Of a stretch of 63,197 bases of DNA, positions 36,208 through 45,851 are shown piece by piece. Origin of the DNA: Myxococcota bacterium (GTDB taxonomy: Bacteria > Myxococcota_A > Polyangia > HGW-17); assembly GCA_018821305.1 (NCBI GenBank), contig JAHJMN010000144.1:1-63197 (forward strand), given 5' to 3'. The position numbers and the translations under genes are program-made. Position 1 is the stretch's first letter. Each line of letters starts with the position of its first letter. The notes beneath the pieces are model-generated. The model was not told the DNA's origin. It saw only the letters and a list, made by a program, of their open reading frames with translations, and did no database searches.

Positions 36208-36464
36208 TTTGTTCTCTCCCTTTTTACTTCATTCAGTTCACAACCAGAGTTGGCAGCGAAACCATAGTCAGGACATCCCATGTGATACTTGATTCGATAA
36301 CCGCAGCCCATCGCCCACCAGGTGCTTTCGTATGTATTCATTACTGTGACTTCATTACAACGTAAATCAAACTCGCCACGCTTTCGCACAAAATCCGTTG
36401 TTGTGCTTGTATCAGAATAGGTGCAGGCACTTATTAATAAAAGAATTCCTACAATTTTAACCAT
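36204..36464 (-). CDS. small Cys-rich lipoprotein, myxobacterial type
   Basis: 86 residues. The signal peptide ends in LISAC. The mature part has the pattern LRCNEVTV ... YESTWWAMGCGYRIKY ... GC, which recurs in short secreted lipoproteins of myxobacteria. The function is unknown; it may be structural on the cell surface. It is the first gene of a three-gene secreted-protein operon (36464 to 33812, all minus strand). Confidence 0.65.
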   Translation of the reverse strand: MVKIVGILLLISACTYSDTSTTTDFVRKRGEFDLRCNEVTVMNTYESTWWAMGCGYRIKYHMGCPDYGFAANSGCELNEVKRERTK

Positions 36465-36615
36465 CTTCAGGTACTCCTCATATTTCTGATCAAATTCAAA
36501 GGCGAATACAATTTATCATATATTATCCATTCTTCACCTGAAAAAATACCAATAAACAGATTTCAGCACTGCCTGAAATTTGCAAATGTGGTATACAACA
36601 CAAGACTCGAATTTC

Positions 36616-36640
36616 CTGTTACCGCACGGGTTGGTAACAG
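36616..36640 (+). other. leader hairpin before the carboxypeptidase gene
   Basis: CTGTTACC (36616-36623), a 9-nt loop, and GGTAACAG (36633-36640), 31 nt upstream of the ATG. It could regulate mRNA stability or translation, or be an operator; nothing decides. Confidence 0.35.
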
Positions 36641-36670
36641 TCAGGTTCCGTCTTCGGAAGGGTTTACATT

Positions 36671-38779
36671 ATGTCAAAACTATCCTCATCAATACTTCTC
36701 TTAATATTGATCACTGTCTTCTGCCCACTACAAGTAGTAGCCAAATCAGGAAAAAATCTGGAACTTATTGTTACTACAGACAGATGTGTCTCTCCTGATT
36801 GGTTCCGAACGTGGGAAGGCCGCTCTCAACTGTCGTTCTTTCGAAACCGATGGCGTAGTGTGATTGAAATCAATGGGTGTGAAGTTCAGGTATCTATTCC
36901 CCCCACGGATACATCCCTTCTTCCCAAAGCTGGATTCCGGATTGTGAAACAGCTTTCAAGTTCAACTCCAAAACTTGGAGGGACTTATGAGTCATTTTCT
37001 TCTGTTTATACCTATCTTTATAGCCTTACACAGGCCACTAAAGCCGCAACACTGCATATTACGGGTTATTCGCAAACGTCAAATAGACCGATTTACCTTC
37101 TTAAAATCAATAAATCCGGAGAAAAGCGGCCGATTATAAGGGTCACAGGAGCACACCACGGTAATGAACCCATTTCCACGGAAATTGCCCTGCGCACCGC
37201 CCGATACATCATTGAAACATCAAACCCCGCATTTGAGGATTTCGAGTTTCACATCGTCCCCGTCCTGAATCCTGAAGGGTTTATTGCCGATCAGCGGTAC
37301 AATTCAGAAGGAATTGATATCAATCGCGATTATGGCGGACAGTGGGATGACAATCAAACAGATTTTCCGTTTTATACATCTGAAAGTCAGGCGATGTTCA
37401 GCTTGAATGTCAGCCGAACACCCGTTGCCGTGATCGATTACCACAGTACAGCTGAATACGTTAACATGCTTTTTGATTATACACCCTGGTTGCCTCAAGA
37501 TGACGCTTTGAGCATATTCCTCGGCCAAACCATTGCCGATGAAGCGGATCTTATTCCAGTACATGGATATGACTGGTATCAAGCTAATGGAACATCTCAG
37601 GACAGCACCTACAGTTCCTTCGGGATTCTGGCATGGACCATCGAAACTCTCTACCCATCAAACCCGGACAACCTTGCCCTCATCAACGCACAGGCCTTTG
37701 AAGGTTTTGTGGTTGAAGCAGCCACCCTTGTAGGCTGTGGTCAGATAAACGATTCTGAAGGAAACCCTACCTCCGCCATGATCCGATTTTCTTCCTCCCA
37801 GCGTGTTTCATACACCGATGAAAACGGCTTTTTCTGCCGCCTTTTACCTTCTGAAAACCAGTCTGTCACTGTCGTTTCTCCCCTCGGCGGCACAGCTACC
37901 GGATCAATTTCCAGAAATGAAACAGTCACTATCTCAGTTTCAGGAGGCCCCTCCGGGACAGCTTTTCGAGTGGTCGACTTCGGATACACTAATCCTTTCA
38001 ATGAGTTCGGAACAGAAAAATGGGAATATAACGTCCTTGGAAATGCCGATGGATCAACATTCAGCCTTGCGGGGGGGTTCATAACTCTGGATTTCGGCTA
38101 CGGCATCGCCGATGACTCCGGCACCGAATTTGATATCGTTGAAAACGGTGCGGATGGAAACGAAAGCATTTCGGTGTACCTGAGCCCCTACCCTCATGGT
38201 CCGTTTACCCATGCAATGGACTGTAACGGTTCATGCAGCATCGACATCGGCAGCTCCGGCCTCTCCGGAGCACGTTATATGCGCATTGTGGACAACACAA
38301 ACCCTTCACATCAGGTGACAACGGGGTATGATCTTGACGCTGTAATTGTAACAGGCATTGCAGATACTTCCGATGCTGACAACGACGGTGTTCCAGCATG
38401 GCTTGATTGTGATGACAACGACCCGAAACGAGGATTTGGCCTTCCGGAATTGTGCGATGGAATTGACAATGACTGCGACGCCCTGACGGACGAGCCATTC
38501 TTCGTTCAAGCGGGAGGCTCATTCGACTGTGATTTCCTCATTGACGGCGGCATACCAGATGCTTCTGATGCCGATTCCGATACGGGGCCTGATTCCGATG
38601 TTGATTCCAGTACCGATGCGAGCTCAGATGCCGACGCCGACGCCACTAACCCGGGAGAAAAAGATGGATGTAAATGCAGTGCAGGTCAAACGGGAACATC
38701 AAACCCTTCTTTGATTTTTCTATTCCTCGGACTCGCAATTTTTCTGCGTTCGCGTCCTGCTTCTAAGGGTCGAAAATAA
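36671..38779 (+). CDS. secreted M14-family zinc carboxypeptidase with MYXO-CTERM-like tail
   Basis: 702 residues. A signal peptide (~1-25) is followed by an M14 peptidase domain. Zinc ligands are H and E of GAHHGNEP and H of IDYHS, and the catalytic glutamate is in WTIETLYPS. A beta-sandwich region (~360-560) follows, then a MopE-like motif (LCDGIDNDCD), an Asp/Ser-rich stalk, and a C-terminal sorting signal: a Cys pair (GCKCS), a hydrophobic helix (IFLFLGLAIFL) and basic residues (RSRPASKGRK). This tail matches the MYXO-CTERM type processed by myxosortase, so the enzyme is probably displayed on the cell surface. Confidence 0.88.
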   Translation: MSKLSSSILLLILITVFCPLQVVAKSGKNLELIVTTDRCVSPDWFRTWEGRSQLSFFRNRWRSVIEINGCEVQVSIPPTDTSLLPKAGFRIVKQLSSSTPKLGGTYESFSSVYTYLYSLTQATKAATLHITGYSQTSNRPIYLLKINKSGEKRPIIRVTGAHHGNEPISTEIALRTARYIIETSNPAFEDFEFHIVPVLNPEGFIADQRYNSEGIDINRDYGGQWDDNQTDFPFYTSESQAMFSLNVSRTPVAVIDYHSTAEYVNMLFDYTPWLPQDDALSIFLGQTIADEADLIPVHGYDWYQANGTSQDSTYSSFGILAWTIETLYPSNPDNLALINAQAFEGFVVEAATLVGCGQINDSEGNPTSAMIRFSSSQRVSYTDENGFFCRLLPSENQSVTVVSPLGGTATGSISRNETVTISVSGGPSGTAFRVVDFGYTNPFNEFGTEKWEYNVLGNADGSTFSLAGGFITLDFGYGIADDSGTEFDIVENGADGNESISVYLSPYPHGPFTHAMDCNGSCSIDIGSSGLSGARYMRIVDNTNPSHQVTTGYDLDAVIVTGIADTSDADNDGVPAWLDCDDNDPKRGFGLPELCDGIDNDCDALTDEPFFVQAGGSFDCDFLIDGGIPDASDADSDTGPDSDVDSSTDASSDADADATNPGEKDGCKCSAGQTGTSNPSLIFLFLGLAIFLRSRPASKGRK

Positions 38780-38826
38780 ATCATTCTAAAAAGTGTCTGT
38801 TCGGCTTTTAAATATATATAAAAGTG

Positions 38827-38855
38827 TTGAGTTTTACAGGCAAAAAGAATATACA
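38827..38855 (+). promoter_or_regulatory. strong promoter of the trk operon, predicted leaderless
   Basis: TTGAGT, a 17-bp spacer, TATACA. The expected start of transcription (~38862) is only ~2 nt from the ATG at 38864, and no Shine-Dalgarno sequence is visible. This is the clearest of three promoters in the window with this geometry. Confidence 0.65.
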
Positions 38856-38863
38856 CACTAGCC

Positions 38864-39283
38864 ATGAGCAGTGACTTTACTTCTTTCGAAACTATCGTTC
38901 AATCTACCCACCTTGATTCCTTCGGACATGTTAATAATGCAAAATTTCTGGAGTATTTCGAATGGGCAAGATGGGACTGGGCTCGGAAAAAAGTCGATGG
39001 TTTTGAAAAATTCCTGGAAGAAGGATATGCACCTGCTCTGGTGAAAATTGAAATTACATTTTTGAAAGAACTTCACCACTACGAAAAAATTAAAATTGAA
39101 ACGACGACTGGTGAGCGCGGAAACAGGTCCTTCAGTTTCATTCAGAAATTATACAATTCCAATGGTGAGCTTTGCTCCGAAGCCATATCCAGAATAGTTT
39201 TTATAGATTTAAACACCAGGAAATCCGTTGATATACCGGCCCATTTTTCCGCAGGGCTCGGTTCGAGAATCGTGGAGCCGTAG
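38864..39283 (+). CDS. acyl-CoA thioesterase, hotdog fold (YbgC/4HBT type)
   Basis: 139 residues, normal for the family. The active-site segment LDSFGHVNNAKFLEYFEWAR has the catalytic aspartate and the N-N-A-x-F/Y pattern of YbgC-like thioesterases. The substrate acyl-CoA is not predictable. It is the first gene of the five-gene operon; its stop codon directly abuts the trkA ATG. Being the leaderless first gene may set its expression level. Confidence 0.88.
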   Translation: MSSDFTSFETIVQSTHLDSFGHVNNAKFLEYFEWARWDWARKKVDGFEKFLEEGYAPALVKIEITFLKELHHYEKIKIETTTGERGNRSFSFIQKLYNSNGELCSEAISRIVFIDLNTRKSVDIPAHFSAGLGSRIVEP

Positions 39284-40660
39284 ATGAATATTATAATTAT
39301 TGGTGCCGGAGAGGTGGGAAATACGCTGGGTGAAAAACTCAGTATGGACGACCATGACGTAACCATTATTGAACCAAAACCTGATCGAGTCCGGGAACTT
39401 CAGGAAGATCTGGATGTTTCGGTAATTGAAGGAAGTGGCACTGACCCACAAGCCTTGCGCAAAGCGGGAATTGAGGACGCAGACCTTCTGATTTGCGTAG
39501 CTGACCGCGATGAAGTTAACATCACAGCCTGCATAATTGCGGAAGCGTGGGGTCGCAAATACCTCATTAAAATCGCACGAATCCGAAATATGGGCATCGT
39601 TACCGACTCAAAAATGAGTGAGCACAAGTATCTCCCCGTAGACTTTATTATCAATCCTGAACTTGTCGCAGTGGACCGGATAATTGATGCGGTGCGATTT
39701 CCACAGGTTACGGAAATCCTGCGTTTTGCCGCCGGGCGAATTGCTCTGGCAGAGATTGAACTTGAACGGAATCACTGGGCTTCGGGAAAAACCATCATGG
39801 AAATTGCAGAGATGAAAAACCTCCCGGTTCTCATCGCCATGGCAGACGATGAAGGGAAAATGTCCGTCCCTGGAGGAAACTACCGACTCCAGGAAGGAAT
39901 GAAACTTCATCTGATTGCGAAAATAACGGATCTTGGTGGAATACTGAAAAGGCTTACGGGAAAAGGCAGCACCTATACTGATGTTATAGTCGGTGGAGGT
40001 ACATATTTCGGAGAACTTATATCTCAGCGCCTCACGGAAGAGGGAATACGTGTTAAACTAATTGAATCAAACCGAAAAAGGGCTTTTCAACTGGCAGACA
40101 ACCTTCGGGGTGTACTCGTTTTAAACGGAGATACTACGGACACGGACCTGCTGACGGAAGAAGGAATAAACTCCTGTGATCTTTTTGTCAGCGTAACAGA
40201 TGATGATGAAGTAAATGTCGTCTCCTCACTTATCGCCTCCAAAAGTGGAGCCCAGCGTACAGTTACACTGATCAAAAACGGCCGACTGGCCGGGCGCCTG
40301 TCTAAAGTCAATCTCGGAATGATTGTCTCCCCTCGCCTTGTAGCTGTTGATCATATTCTGCATTTTATTTCGCGAGGAAAACTCTTCAGTGTCTCAAATA
40401 TTGAAGGAAATACCGATATTAACGTTCTGGAATTTGAACTGAATAAAACCAGCCTCATCGTTGAAATGGTGCTTAAGGATATAAAATTCCCAGCCCTCAC
40501 CCTCATTGGAGCAGTTATCAGAAACGAGCAGGAATTCATTCCGGATGGCAACTTCAAACTTCAAAAAGGCGATAGAATTCTTGTGTTTACGGTATCATCA
40601 AGTGTTGATGAACTGGAAAAACTGATTCAGGGCCGCGGCCGGGCCGTCACACGGAGATAA
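39284..40660 (+). CDS. trkA: Trk potassium uptake regulator TrkA
   Basis: 458 residues, two RCK units in tandem. Each begins with a Rossmann NAD-binding motif (IIIIGAGEVGNTLGEKL; DVIVGGGTYFGELIS) and ends with a TrkA-C domain. It forms the cytoplasmic gating ring of the TrkH channel in response to NADH/ATP. It directly follows the thioesterase and precedes trkH by 3 bp. Confidence 0.97.
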   Translation: MNIIIIGAGEVGNTLGEKLSMDDHDVTIIEPKPDRVRELQEDLDVSVIEGSGTDPQALRKAGIEDADLLICVADRDEVNITACIIAEAWGRKYLIKIARIRNMGIVTDSKMSEHKYLPVDFIINPELVAVDRIIDAVRFPQVTEILRFAAGRIALAEIELERNHWASGKTIMEIAEMKNLPVLIAMADDEGKMSVPGGNYRLQEGMKLHLIAKITDLGGILKRLTGKGSTYTDVIVGGGTYFGELISQRLTEEGIRVKLIESNRKRAFQLADNLRGVLVLNGDTTDTDLLTEEGINSCDLFVSVTDDDEVNVVSSLIASKSGAQRTVTLIKNGRLAGRLSKVNLGMIVSPRLVAVDHILHFISRGKLFSVSNIEGNTDINVLEFELNKTSLIVEMVLKDIKFPALTLIGAVIRNEQEFIPDGNFKLQKGDRILVFTVSSSVDELEKLIQGRGRAVTRR

Positions 40661-40663
40661 TCA

Positions 40664-42247
40664 TTGAAACCTAGACCTGTATTGCTTGTGCTGGGCGGAA
40701 TACTGCTTATTCTTGGCGCTGTCATGCTCGTTCCTGCGGGGTTTGCTCTGGTATACGGTGGTGAAGATTTACTTGCAATTCTCGCTGCTGCCGCCCTCAC
40801 CGCATGCACCGGTGGACTGCTCACTTTAATCGGGAAAAAAATAAAAGACAGCTCCAAAGCCAGCAGCCGAAACGCTTTTCTAATAGTATCCCTCAGTTGG
40901 TTTGTCATCTCTCTCATGGGCTCATTCCCTTATTTCTTTTATGCTCAATTTGCCCACTATTCCAATCCAGGCAAAGTTAAAGGTGCAAACGGTGCCGTTT
41001 ATAAAGTAACCCGTTGTACCAAGCCTGGTGACGGTCTGGGTAGTGAGTTCTGCTCTTTTTCCAACTGCTTTTTTGAATCAGCCAGTGGATTCACAACCAC
41101 GGGAAGCTCTATTTTAAACAGCGGATTATGGAAAACACCAGAAGTCAGAGATGGCCTTCCCCACGGGCTTTTAGTCTGGCGGAGCCTTTCCCAGTGGCTT
41201 GGGGGTATGGGAATCATCGTTTTAGGGATGGCAGTATTTCCCATCCTCGGAATAGGTGGGATGGCCCTTTTCAAAGCTGAAGTGCCGGGCCCTACCAAAG
41301 ATAAACTCAGTCCCAGAATTGCGGAAACGGCAAAATTGCTATGGGTTATCTATGTTGTTATTACAGTTGTGGAAATACTACTGCTGTTGCCGTACACAGG
41401 TTTTTTCCAGGCATTCAACCATGCTCTCACAACTATGGCCACAGGTGGTTTTTCACCCCTGGCTGACAGCGTTGGCGGTTTTTCTGCACCCTATGTCCAC
41501 TGGGTTATAACCATTTTCATGTTCATTGCCGGGGCCAATTTCGTTCTGCATTACCTTCTCTTAGCTCAACGTGATGTCAAGGCCCACATTCTGGACAGGG
41601 AATTCGTTGCCTATACCGCAATTGTCATTATTGCCACAGTCATTATTTCCATGGGAATAAAGTCACTTTATGGCGCTGATGCAGTCCGGCATGCGGCGTT
41701 TCAGGTGGCATCTATTGTAACAACTACAGGATATGCCACAGTTGATTTTGAGAAATGGATTTCTTTAAAGGGACTTGCGGCTTTGGCCCCAATGATACTT
41801 GTCCTACTGATGTTCGTAGGCGGATGCGCTGGTTCCACGGGGGGCGGCCCCAAAGTCATGCGCTACATTATTATAATTAAAAAATCACTCCGTGATTTAT
41901 ACCGGCTTATACACCCAAGAGCTGCCGTGGTAGTCCATTACGCTGGCAAGCCTGTGTCGGAAGATATTTTAAGCGCTGTCACGGGTTTTTTCTTTCTTTA
42001 CATGGCAGTATTTATAATCGGTGCCGTTGCTGTTGCCGCCGCTGGATATGACATCGTAACTTCATTTACCGCGTCCATTACATGTCTCGGTAACATCGGA
42101 CCCGGTCTCGGTGATGTGGGCCCCATGGACAATTTCCTCCATTTCCCTGCGGGAATAAAATGGATGCTTTCCGTATTAATGATCGTTGGCCGGTTGGAAG
42201 TTTTCACCGTTTTGATCCTTTTAGTGCCGGAATACTGGAGAAAATAA
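40664..42247 (+). CDS. trkH: Trk potassium channel subunit TrkH
   Basis: 527 residues, 10-12 membrane helices. Four K+ selectivity loops are visible: [33 protein letters not shown] and TCLGNIGPG. It forms the K+ uptake pore with TrkA. The start is a TTG at 40664 with GGAGA 8 nt upstream and 3 bp after the trkA stop. No in-frame ATG lies close enough to give the full first helix. Confidence 0.96.
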   Translation: MKPRPVLLVLGGILLILGAVMLVPAGFALVYGGEDLLAILAAAALTACTGGLLTLIGKKIKDSSKASSRNAFLIVSLSWFVISLMGSFPYFFYAQFAHYSNPGKVKGANGAVYKVTRCTKPGDGLGSEFCSFSNCFFESASGFTTTGSSILNSGLWKTPEVRDGLPHGLLVWRSLSQWLGGMGIIVLGMAVFPILGIGGMALFKAEVPGPTKDKLSPRIAETAKLLWVIYVVITVVEILLLLPYTGFFQAFNHALTTMATGGFSPLADSVGGFSAPYVHWVITIFMFIAGANFVLHYLLLAQRDVKAHILDREFVAYTAIVIIATVIISMGIKSLYGADAVRHAAFQVASIVTTTGYATVDFEKWISLKGLAALAPMILVLLMFVGGCAGSTGGGPKVMRYIIIIKKSLRDLYRLIHPRAAVVVHYAGKPVSEDILSAVTGFFFLYMAVFIIGAVAVAAAGYDIVTSFTASITCLGNIGPGLGDVGPMDNFLHFPAGIKWMLSVLMIVGRLEVFTVLILLVPEYWRK

Positions 42248-42248
42248 A

Positions 42249-42845
42249 TTGGAATTCATATATGTCGTAAAAAGATCAGAAATATCAGACATCCTGCCTG
42301 AAAAAGGAGTTTGCGATATAACTTCAAATTGGAAAAGTGTTTTGGCCCGTGGTTTTTTCATTGAACGAAGTTATGCGGAAAAAGACAGTTCTTTCAAACA
42401 GGTTATTCCCTATGTCATCATAAGGCGTGGCACCGAACTCTTCAGATTCCTGCGATTGAAGGGTGGTGGAGAAAAACGCCTGCACAACAAATCCAGCATT
42501 GGAATTGGTGGACACATCAATCCGGATGGTACTTTACTGGGTTGGGATCTCATAATGGCAAGTGCCATGAGGGAAATAAATGAAGAACTTAAAATCGATA
42601 TGACGAACATTGAAATCCGCCCACTGTTTTTGCTTAATGACGACACCAACGAAGTCGGAAGCGTTCACCTCGGACTGGTCTGTGAATGCAATCTGCCCGG
42701 GAATCACGAAGTGGAAGTCCGGGAAAAAGATGTATTAACCGGAGAGTTTGTAAATCCGGCAGTTATAAGGACTGAAGATGCTGCACTGGAAAGCTGGAGC
42801 GAAATTGTCCTCGACCTTATACATCCTGCGGGAGGTCTGAAATGA
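42249..42845 (+). CDS. Nudix-family hydrolase-like protein
   Basis: 198 residues. A Nudix box is recognisable: GIGGHINPDG ... ASAMREINEELKI, i.e. the REx2EE core with the leading glycine. It would hydrolyse a nucleoside-diphosphate-linked compound. The TTG at 42249 is one base after the trkH stop, so it is tightly coupled to the operon. A long N-terminal region (~1-80) precedes the box. Confidence 0.8.
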   Translation: MEFIYVVKRSEISDILPEKGVCDITSNWKSVLARGFFIERSYAEKDSSFKQVIPYVIIRRGTELFRFLRLKGGGEKRLHNKSSIGIGGHINPDGTLLGWDLIMASAMREINEELKIDMTNIEIRPLFLLNDDTNEVGSVHLGLVCECNLPGNHEVEVREKDVLTGEFVNPAVIRTEDAALESWSEIVLDLIHPAGGLK

Positions 42846-44083
42846 AGTTTTTTCAAATACTTATGAGTTTTCTTCTCCTTGCATCCACATCCTGTTCTAA
42901 AAAAAAGACTGAAGAGACAGAAATAAAAAAGCCTCATGGGGCAAAACCAACGGTTTATTCGAAAAATGCAATGGAGGTTACTCCTGAAAATCGCGGGAAC
43001 CCTGAGCTCAAGGCCATCGTCGCTTCTCTTCCGGAGAATCTTGCAGTGTTCGAAATGCCGGATGTCAGCAGCAAACTTGGTAAAGTTCCGGGGTTTGAGC
43101 TGTTTTTCGTTTCATCTGGTCATAATGCTGTAATGAATTCTAAATGTGATGGTGGCGGTGGAATAGCCCATCTTGCCACAGGACTTAAAGAAAACATCAA
43201 GAAAGAAGTCCCGCATCTTCTGTTTGCCACAGGAGATACTCTTGGGCGTCGACGTTCAAAAAGAGAACCTCTCCCCGTAACTAAAGAAGAAGAGAAGGCG
43301 GCGGAAAACATATTAAAAGTACTTGGAAAACTTGGATTTAAAGCCATTTTTATGGGCGAATCTGATCTGCATCTTGGTGGAAATTGGATCAGACCCCGGG
43401 CAAAAGCTGCGGGTATTCAAATAATCAGCGCATCGGGTGGAACCTTTGAATTCGAAATGATGGGTAAAAAGGCAATTCTCGCAGGCCTTGCAGAAAGTAA
43501 ATTTGATCGTTCCTCCTGGGAAAAAAACCTTAAAAAATGGCGAACTGAAAAACGGCCCCTCATCGGTGCCGTTGTTTCCGGTTCCATCAAATTTGCAAAG
43601 GATCTGACAACCTTTGCCGGCGGCCCGGATTTCGTATTTATTTCGGGCTCTCGAAGTTCAACCATAAGCCGCCAATTCAATAATGTTCCCGTAATACACG
43701 CTGGAAGCTCCTTCCAGTTCCTCGGGCGCGTTCAATTTTTCGGCAAAGGTCATTCACCATTTGCAGGTCTCGAATCAATCGGCAACTGGTCAGCAAAACT
43801 GAATAAAATCCGTGATGATTATACACGGACTCTTTCAGTTCTCAAAAAGCAGATGATGCATCCGACAGGAAAAAAGTTTAAGTATTTCCATAGGAGAATA
43901 AAGCTTATTTTATCTGACTATGATAGATTAAAGAAGGAAGTTCAAGATTCGGAAAAGCTCCTTTCCAGCGGAGCTACTGTCTACCATCCGTTTTTCGTCT
44001 ACCTCCGTGACAAAACCCCTGACACCGATGTTCTGAAACTCCTCGGCAAAGCGGCCGAAATCCCCCAGTGTACCCAAAAATAA
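42842..44083 (+). CDS. lipoprotein with 5'-nucleotidase/UshA-like metallophosphatase domain (degenerate)
   Basis: 413 residues. A lipoprotein signal ends in STSC. The core (DGGGGIAHLATGLK, HLLFATGDTLG, AIFMGESDLHLGG) follows the order of UshA/5'-nucleotidase metallophosphatases, but several metal-binding histidines are not where expected. Activity is doubtful. The C-terminus is helical (~320-400). Similar proteins occur in deltaproteobacteria as lipoproteins of unknown function. It overlaps the Nudix gene (ATGA) and ends the operon. Confidence 0.65.
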   Translation: MKFFQILMSFLLLASTSCSKKKTEETEIKKPHGAKPTVYSKNAMEVTPENRGNPELKAIVASLPENLAVFEMPDVSSKLGKVPGFELFFVSSGHNAVMNSKCDGGGGIAHLATGLKENIKKEVPHLLFATGDTLGRRRSKREPLPVTKEEEKAAENILKVLGKLGFKAIFMGESDLHLGGNWIRPRAKAAGIQIISASGGTFEFEMMGKKAILAGLAESKFDRSSWEKNLKKWRTEKRPLIGAVVSGSIKFAKDLTTFAGGPDFVFISGSRSSTISRQFNNVPVIHAGSSFQFLGRVQFFGKGHSPFAGLESIGNWSAKLNKIRDDYTRTLSVLKKQMMHPTGKKFKYFHRRIKLILSDYDRLKKEVQDSEKLLSSGATVYHPFFVYLRDKTPDTDVLKLLGKAAEIPQCTQK

Positions 44084-44183
44084 CTCCAATCAACCACTTT
44101 CACAAAATGAGAAAAAACAGTCAATCGGCTAACGCGACCTTTATTTCCAATATCTCCAACCTCAAAAAGAGAAACTGGGAAAA

Positions 44184-44200
44184 GAGCCAAAACTTGGCTC
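44184..44200 (+). terminator. possible terminator hairpin after the trk operon
   Basis: GAGCCAA-aac-TTGGCTC, a perfect 7-bp stem about 100 nt after the last stop codon. It has no T tract, so at best it is a weak terminator. It is followed at once by family A copy 7, itself strongly foldable. Confidence 0.4.
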
Positions 44201-44208
44201 TCACACAT

Positions 44209-44453
44209 TATACCGCTTCCTGAGTAATACGATTGTGACTCATTTAAAAGAAATGCTTTAGGAGAAAGTCCCTGATTGTCCTGATCCTGCTACTGATTAC
44301 CTGTGTTCCTGTATTTTTTTAACAGGTATTCAGGCATGCAGGAAAACAGGTTCAGGATCAGTGGTTAAACATACAACATCATTGCATAATTACAAATGGT
44401 TGTGAAAACATACACTTTTCACGTTTCGATCCGTTTACTCATGAAGCGGTCTA
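44209..44453 (+). repeat. MITE-like family A, copy 7 (complete)
   Basis: 245 bp, from TATACCGCTTCCTGAGTAA to ACTCATGAAGCGGTCTA. The terminal inverted repeats align over ~27 bp with about four mismatches (left CTTCCTGAGTAATACGAT, right reversed CTTCATGAGTAAAAGGAT). This is the best copy for defining the family. Confidence 0.92.
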
Positions 44454-44650
44454 GCGAAGGGATTAAAAATGCCAAAGGCATTGAAAATCTCTGGTGGGCG
44501 GTGGGGTAATCACATAGACATGAATGACCTCGACCCCTGAATCCAAACACGGTCCTGTACTCAATGAGCCGATCCATCCAGGGCATTTCACCCTCAAAAC
44601 GGCGAATTTCCCGGAAAATGGGGATTTCTTGACGATATATTTCTCCGTCG

Positions 44651-44800
44651 TCGATATATATTTCGCAGGCGCGTGTATATATTTACAAAATGTCGATATA
44701 TATTTCGCAGGCGCGTGTATATTTTTACAAAATGTCGATATATATTTCGCTGACGTGAGGTTATATTTTAAAAATGTCGACATATTTTTGTCGAAAATCA
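44651..44800. repeat. 42-bp tandem repeat (3-4 units)
   Basis: Units begin TCGATATATATTTCGCAGGC at 44651, 44693, 44735 and (decayed) 44777, i.e. exactly 42 bp apart. Diverged relatives lie at 44903-44925 and 44969-45005. Because 42 is a multiple of 3, both strands stay open as 14-residue repeats. The minus strand (44463-44855) gives AKYISTFCKYIHAP units; the plus strand (44524-44805) gives FAGACIYLQNVDIY units. Neither has a convincing start region, so coding is undecided. The remaining gap to 45211 holds no recognisable gene. Confidence 0.75.
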
Positions 44801-45010
44801 CGTAAAAAGTGCTTGTTGCCGCCCTATTTTTCTTAGAATCGACAACATCTACCATCGTAACTCAGAATAAAATTCCTAGAATCGTGCATATCTAACAAAA
44901 ATGTCGATATATAATTCAAAATGTTGGTGCTATTACTATCAAAAACGTCGTTAATTCCAACTTGACGCGGATATATATTTCGCAGGCGTCGACATATTTT
45001 TCGCAGAATT

Positions 45011-45587
45011 TCAACCCTTCCCTTCGATATTTCCGATGCTTTGAAAAAAGAAACGAAGAAAAAATGCATTTTCCCGGAAAAAAAATCACCGCTTTCTGCA
45101 GCTTATTTTGGAACCTCGAAATAACTTTTTTGCATGGGCGAAAAAGACTCGAAGTCGCAGTCTGATAATCGCAAAACATTCAAATAAAAAACAATGGTGT
45201 CTTTTAATAACTAACCGGGGTCATCCCATATAAAGGAAATGATTCGATGAATTAACCACCCGTGGTTATGTTTTCGCAATCCTGATAACAGTAGGTTTAT
45301 GACAATTTCTGTGCCAAAATGAGGAAAAGCATCACAAGACAAAAGTCGCAGTTACAAATGGAAAGATCTTCAATAAAGATTAAGTAAGTCCAAAGGGTAA
45401 AAGAGTAAAAAAAGTGAAAAAAAGTGAAAAATCTTTTTGAAAGCGAATATAGGCCATCCCTAAACGGTCATTTAAATGGATAAATTATTCACATTGACCA
45501 CAGAGCGGAGAAAATGGGCGAAACAGATATTGAAAAATGTCACTTTTTAAATAAAATAAAAAAACTAACCCCAGTCGGTTATTTTGA
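45011..45587. other. gene-poor interval of the accessory region
   Basis: No credible gene is seen. The interval holds the first three copies of the TTAACC...GGTTA palindrome (45212, 45252, 45566), an A-rich segment with repeated GTGAAAAA (45410-45435), and only very short open frames. It looks like decayed accessory DNA. Confidence 0.5.
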
Positions 45588-45851
45588 TTGACACCAGCAG
45601 GAAAATCCCTTCAAAGTCATTCAATGAGACCCAACTCTTGGCTATCAGGTATTTCAAAAACTGGCAATGCTGCAACTAACTCTCAGGCCGCTGAGAAACT
45701 CATAATAAATATTTTAGATAATGGAACGATGACTCAAGGATACCATAAGGTGTTTGGTAATGTTATAAAAGTAAGATTACCTAACGGAGCTGGAGCCTGG
45801 TGGAAATCATCTGGCGAATTTATCGGTTTCTTGGAAAGGTTTACACCGTGA
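45588..45851 (+). CDS. small toxin-domain-like protein (polymorphic toxin C-terminus type)
   Basis: Up to 87 residues (TTG 45588; ATG at 45624 gives 75). The region from NSWLSGISKTGNAATNSQAA to the end, VRLPNGAGAWWKSSGEFIGF, has the look of C-terminal nuclease-type toxin domains of Rhs/CdiA-like polymorphic toxins. The family is not identified with certainty. There is no N-terminal delivery region, so it is a displaced ('orphan') toxin tip or a stand-alone toxin. Its stop overlaps the next gene (GTGA), the typical toxin-immunity arrangement. Confidence 0.55.
   Translation: MTPAGKSLQSHSMRPNSWLSGISKTGNAATNSQAAEKLIINILDNGTMTQGYHKVFGNVIKVRLPNGAGAWWKSSGEFIGFLERFTP

Noticed and set aside
44463-44855. 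Protein with 14-residue repeats as a firm gene call
   Set aside because: The opposite strand is equally open because the unit is 42 bp; no good ribosome site or family match, so it is listed as a repeat.
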